NCBI RefSeq assembly: GCF_029813785.1
Contig: NZ_JARVKY010000003.1
Coordinates: 62,001-126,000, forward strand
Direction of reading: 5' to 3'
Source of the DNA: Streptomyces sp. DH41
Lineage (GTDB): Bacteria > Actinomycetota > Actinomycetes > Streptomycetales > Streptomycetaceae
DNA length: 64,000 nucleotides
The notes under the pieces are model-generated. The model was not told the DNA's origin. It did not search any database and was given only the letters and a program-made list of their open reading frames with translations. Both the position numbers and the translations under genes were made by a program. Below, piece by piece: positions 63,114 through 64,000 of the stretch (its first letter is position 1; the number at the start of each line of letters is the position of its first letter).

Positions 63114-63785
63114 ATGACCACCCACGAGCCCGAACCGCCGTCGCCGGACGCGTCGGCGGACGCGGTGTCCGTCGTGGCGCCGCGGCTGCGTGCCCTGCGG
63201 CGCAGGGCCGCACTCACCCTGGAGGCGGCGGCCCGTGCCGCCGGGCTGTCGCCCGCCCACCTCTCCCGTCTGGAGACCGGGCAGCGCCAGCCCTCACTGC
63301 CGATGCTGCTCTCCCTCGCCCGTGTCTACGGTACGACGGTCTCGGAGCTGCTCGGCGAGACGGCCGTGGACCGGGACGCGGTGGTACGCGCCGACGCCAT
63401 GGAGCCGACGTTCGCGGGCGGCTGGACCTACTGGCAGGCCGGTGGGGCCGGCCGCGGCATGCAGGCCCTGCGCGTCCTTGTGCCGCACGGCTCACAGGGC
63501 GACATCGTGCGGGTGCACCCCGGTGAGGAGTGGCTGCACGTCCTGCGGGGCCGGCTGCGGCTGCGCCTCGGGGACACCGTGCACCGGCTCGGCCCGGGCG
63601 ACAGCGCGCACTTCGACTCGCTGACCCCGCACCGGATCGCCGCCCAGGACGCCGACGGTGTCGAGCTCCTCTTCGTCCACACCCTGCTGCAGAGCCCGAC
63701 GGCGGCACTGTGCCTGGGACCGGCGGCCGCGCCGGTCCACCCCACGTCCGGACCGGTCCACCCCACCCTTGGAGAGACGCCATGA
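63114..63785 (+). CDS. XRE-family regulator with C-terminal cupin domain
   Basis: A 223-residue protein. Residues 20-80 are an XRE HTH (RRRAALTLEAAARAAGLSPAHLSRLETGQRQPSLPMLLSLARVYG). Residues 110-200 form a cupin (metabolite-binding) domain with HPGEEWLHVLRGRLRLRLGD and HFDSLTPHRIAAQD. Such regulators bind a metal or small metabolite. The twin operators before it are likely self-bound. ATG 63114 is used; ATG 63105 is possible but lacks a usable ribosome-binding site (both are close). The stop overlaps the next ATG (ATGA). Confidence 0.88.
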   Translation: MTTHEPEPPSPDASADAVSVVAPRLRALRRRAALTLEAAARAAGLSPAHLSRLETGQRQPSLPMLLSLARVYGTTVSELLGETAVDRDAVVRADAMEPTFAGGWTYWQAGGAGRGMQALRVLVPHGSQGDIVRVHPGEEWLHVLRGRLRLRLGDTVHRLGPGDSAHFDSLTPHRIAAQDADGVELLFVHTLLQSPTAALCLGPAAAPVHPTSGPVHPTLGETP

Positions 63786-63904
63786 ACCTGCAGGAGAAGT
63801 TCCCGCGCGCCCTGTGGGTGCGGCTCTTCATCTACCTCGTCGTGGGGCATGTCCTCGCGGCCTTCCTCTACCTGCTCTTCGAGGTGGGCGCCAACAGCCG
63901 GTGA
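63782..63904 (+). CDS. DUF6126 family small membrane protein
   Basis: A 40-residue peptide with a single transmembrane helix (LWVRLFIYLVVGHVLAAFLYLLFEVG) between a short basic N-terminus (MNLQEKFPRA) and polar C-terminus. It matches the DUF6126 type known from Streptomyces, located directly behind XRE-cupin regulators. ATGA overlap shows translational coupling to the regulator. Its function is unknown; it may relay a membrane signal to the regulator. It is too short for standard calling. Confidence 0.75.
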   Translation: MNLQEKFPRALWVRLFIYLVVGHVLAAFLYLLFEVGANSR

Positions 63905-63924
63905 GCCGGTGAGCCGGTGAGCCG
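63901..63924. repeat. three tandem GTGAGCCG units
   Basis: An exact 8-bp unit repeated three times directly at and behind the DUF6126 stop (TGA lies inside the first unit). It is probably slippage, or a decoy of stop/start codons. No structural role is visible. Confidence 0.55.
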
Positions 63925-63929
63925 ATGGC

Positions 63930-64000
63930 TCAGTCCAGCATCCGCTCGCGCAGCCGCTCCCGGGTCTCCGGAGTGATCCGCAGGCCCTTCTCCAGATAGG
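63930..64000 (-). CDS. 3' end of a leftward gene, product unknown
   Basis: The window closes inside a reading frame on the minus strand. The visible C-terminus reads YLEKGLRITPETRERLRERMLD and then a TGA at 63930-63932. Codon bias is core-like. Too little is seen to name the protein. Confidence 0.55.
   Translation of the reverse strand, partial: YLEKGLRITPETRERLRERMLD

Overview
This is a high-GC actinomycete chromosome segment, almost certainly from a Streptomyces. The codon third positions are strongly G/C, start codons are often GTG or TTG, and there is an SsgA-like sporulation protein and a complete Streptomyces-type hopanoid operon. From memory, gene content and order resemble the S. coelicolor SCO6719-SCO6771 segment, with one accessory insert. 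No alignment was run, so this is recognition and not a search result. I see no rRNA, tRNA, CRISPR array or transposase.

Layout. 1-3655: a leftward operon of an ABC-F ATPase and a UvrA-like ATPase that lacks the UvrB-binding domain, behind a strong promoter and a leader of about 245 nt. 3698-10411: mixed housekeeping and developmental genes, including a GPP34 protein, a PEP-mutase-like lyase, an SsgA-family protein, a Ycf48-like secreted propeller, endonuclease V, small proteins and a saccharopine-dehydrogenase-like protein. 10526-16065: a fatty-acid/acyl-CoA degradation operon (CoA transferase, thiolase, FadB-type fusion). A convergent MerR gene follows it, and both promoters carry the same 21-bp operator design. 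16271-18264: an amino-acid permease and a macrodomain protein.

18494-24211 looks like an accessory insert: a HAD hydrolase, a large XRE regulator, four overlapping or closely packed small genes, and a graspetide RiPP cluster (precursor, ATP-grasp ligase, PCMT-like methyltransferase) closed by a strong terminator. This cluster is the most attractive natural-product locus in the window. 24337-40280 returns to core genes: secreted Xaa-Pro peptidase and M14 carboxypeptidase, BCCT transporter, D-amino-acid oxidase, a second ABC-F, Tex, an LPFR-motif miniprotein, an SCO6745-family protein, a GlxA-type regulator with a DJ-1 protein, an enoyl-CoA hydratase and an anti-sigma-like ATPase. 40327-42132: isopentenyl-diphosphate isomerase and a CDF metal exporter.

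42623-49710 is a co-directional run of seven genes: two CDP-alcohol phosphotransferases, a nucleotidyltransferase, a glycerol-1-phosphate-dehydrogenase-like enzyme, a GT2 glycosyltransferase and a TagGH-like ABC exporter. Together they look like a pathway for an exported phosphate-containing glycopolymer or glycolipid whose product I cannot name. The second phosphotransferase lacks the usual fourth motif aspartate.

50009-63027 is the hopanoid operon: hpnC, hpnD, a DUF6380 miniprotein, hpnE, a polyprenyl synthase, squalene-hopene cyclase, hpnG, hpnH, then ispG and dxs copies that can feed isoprenoid precursors, and hpnO. Most junctions overlap by 1-4 bases, so translation is probably coupled. 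The window ends with an XRE-cupin regulator that has two perfect operators in front of it, a small membrane protein, and the 3' end of a leftward gene.
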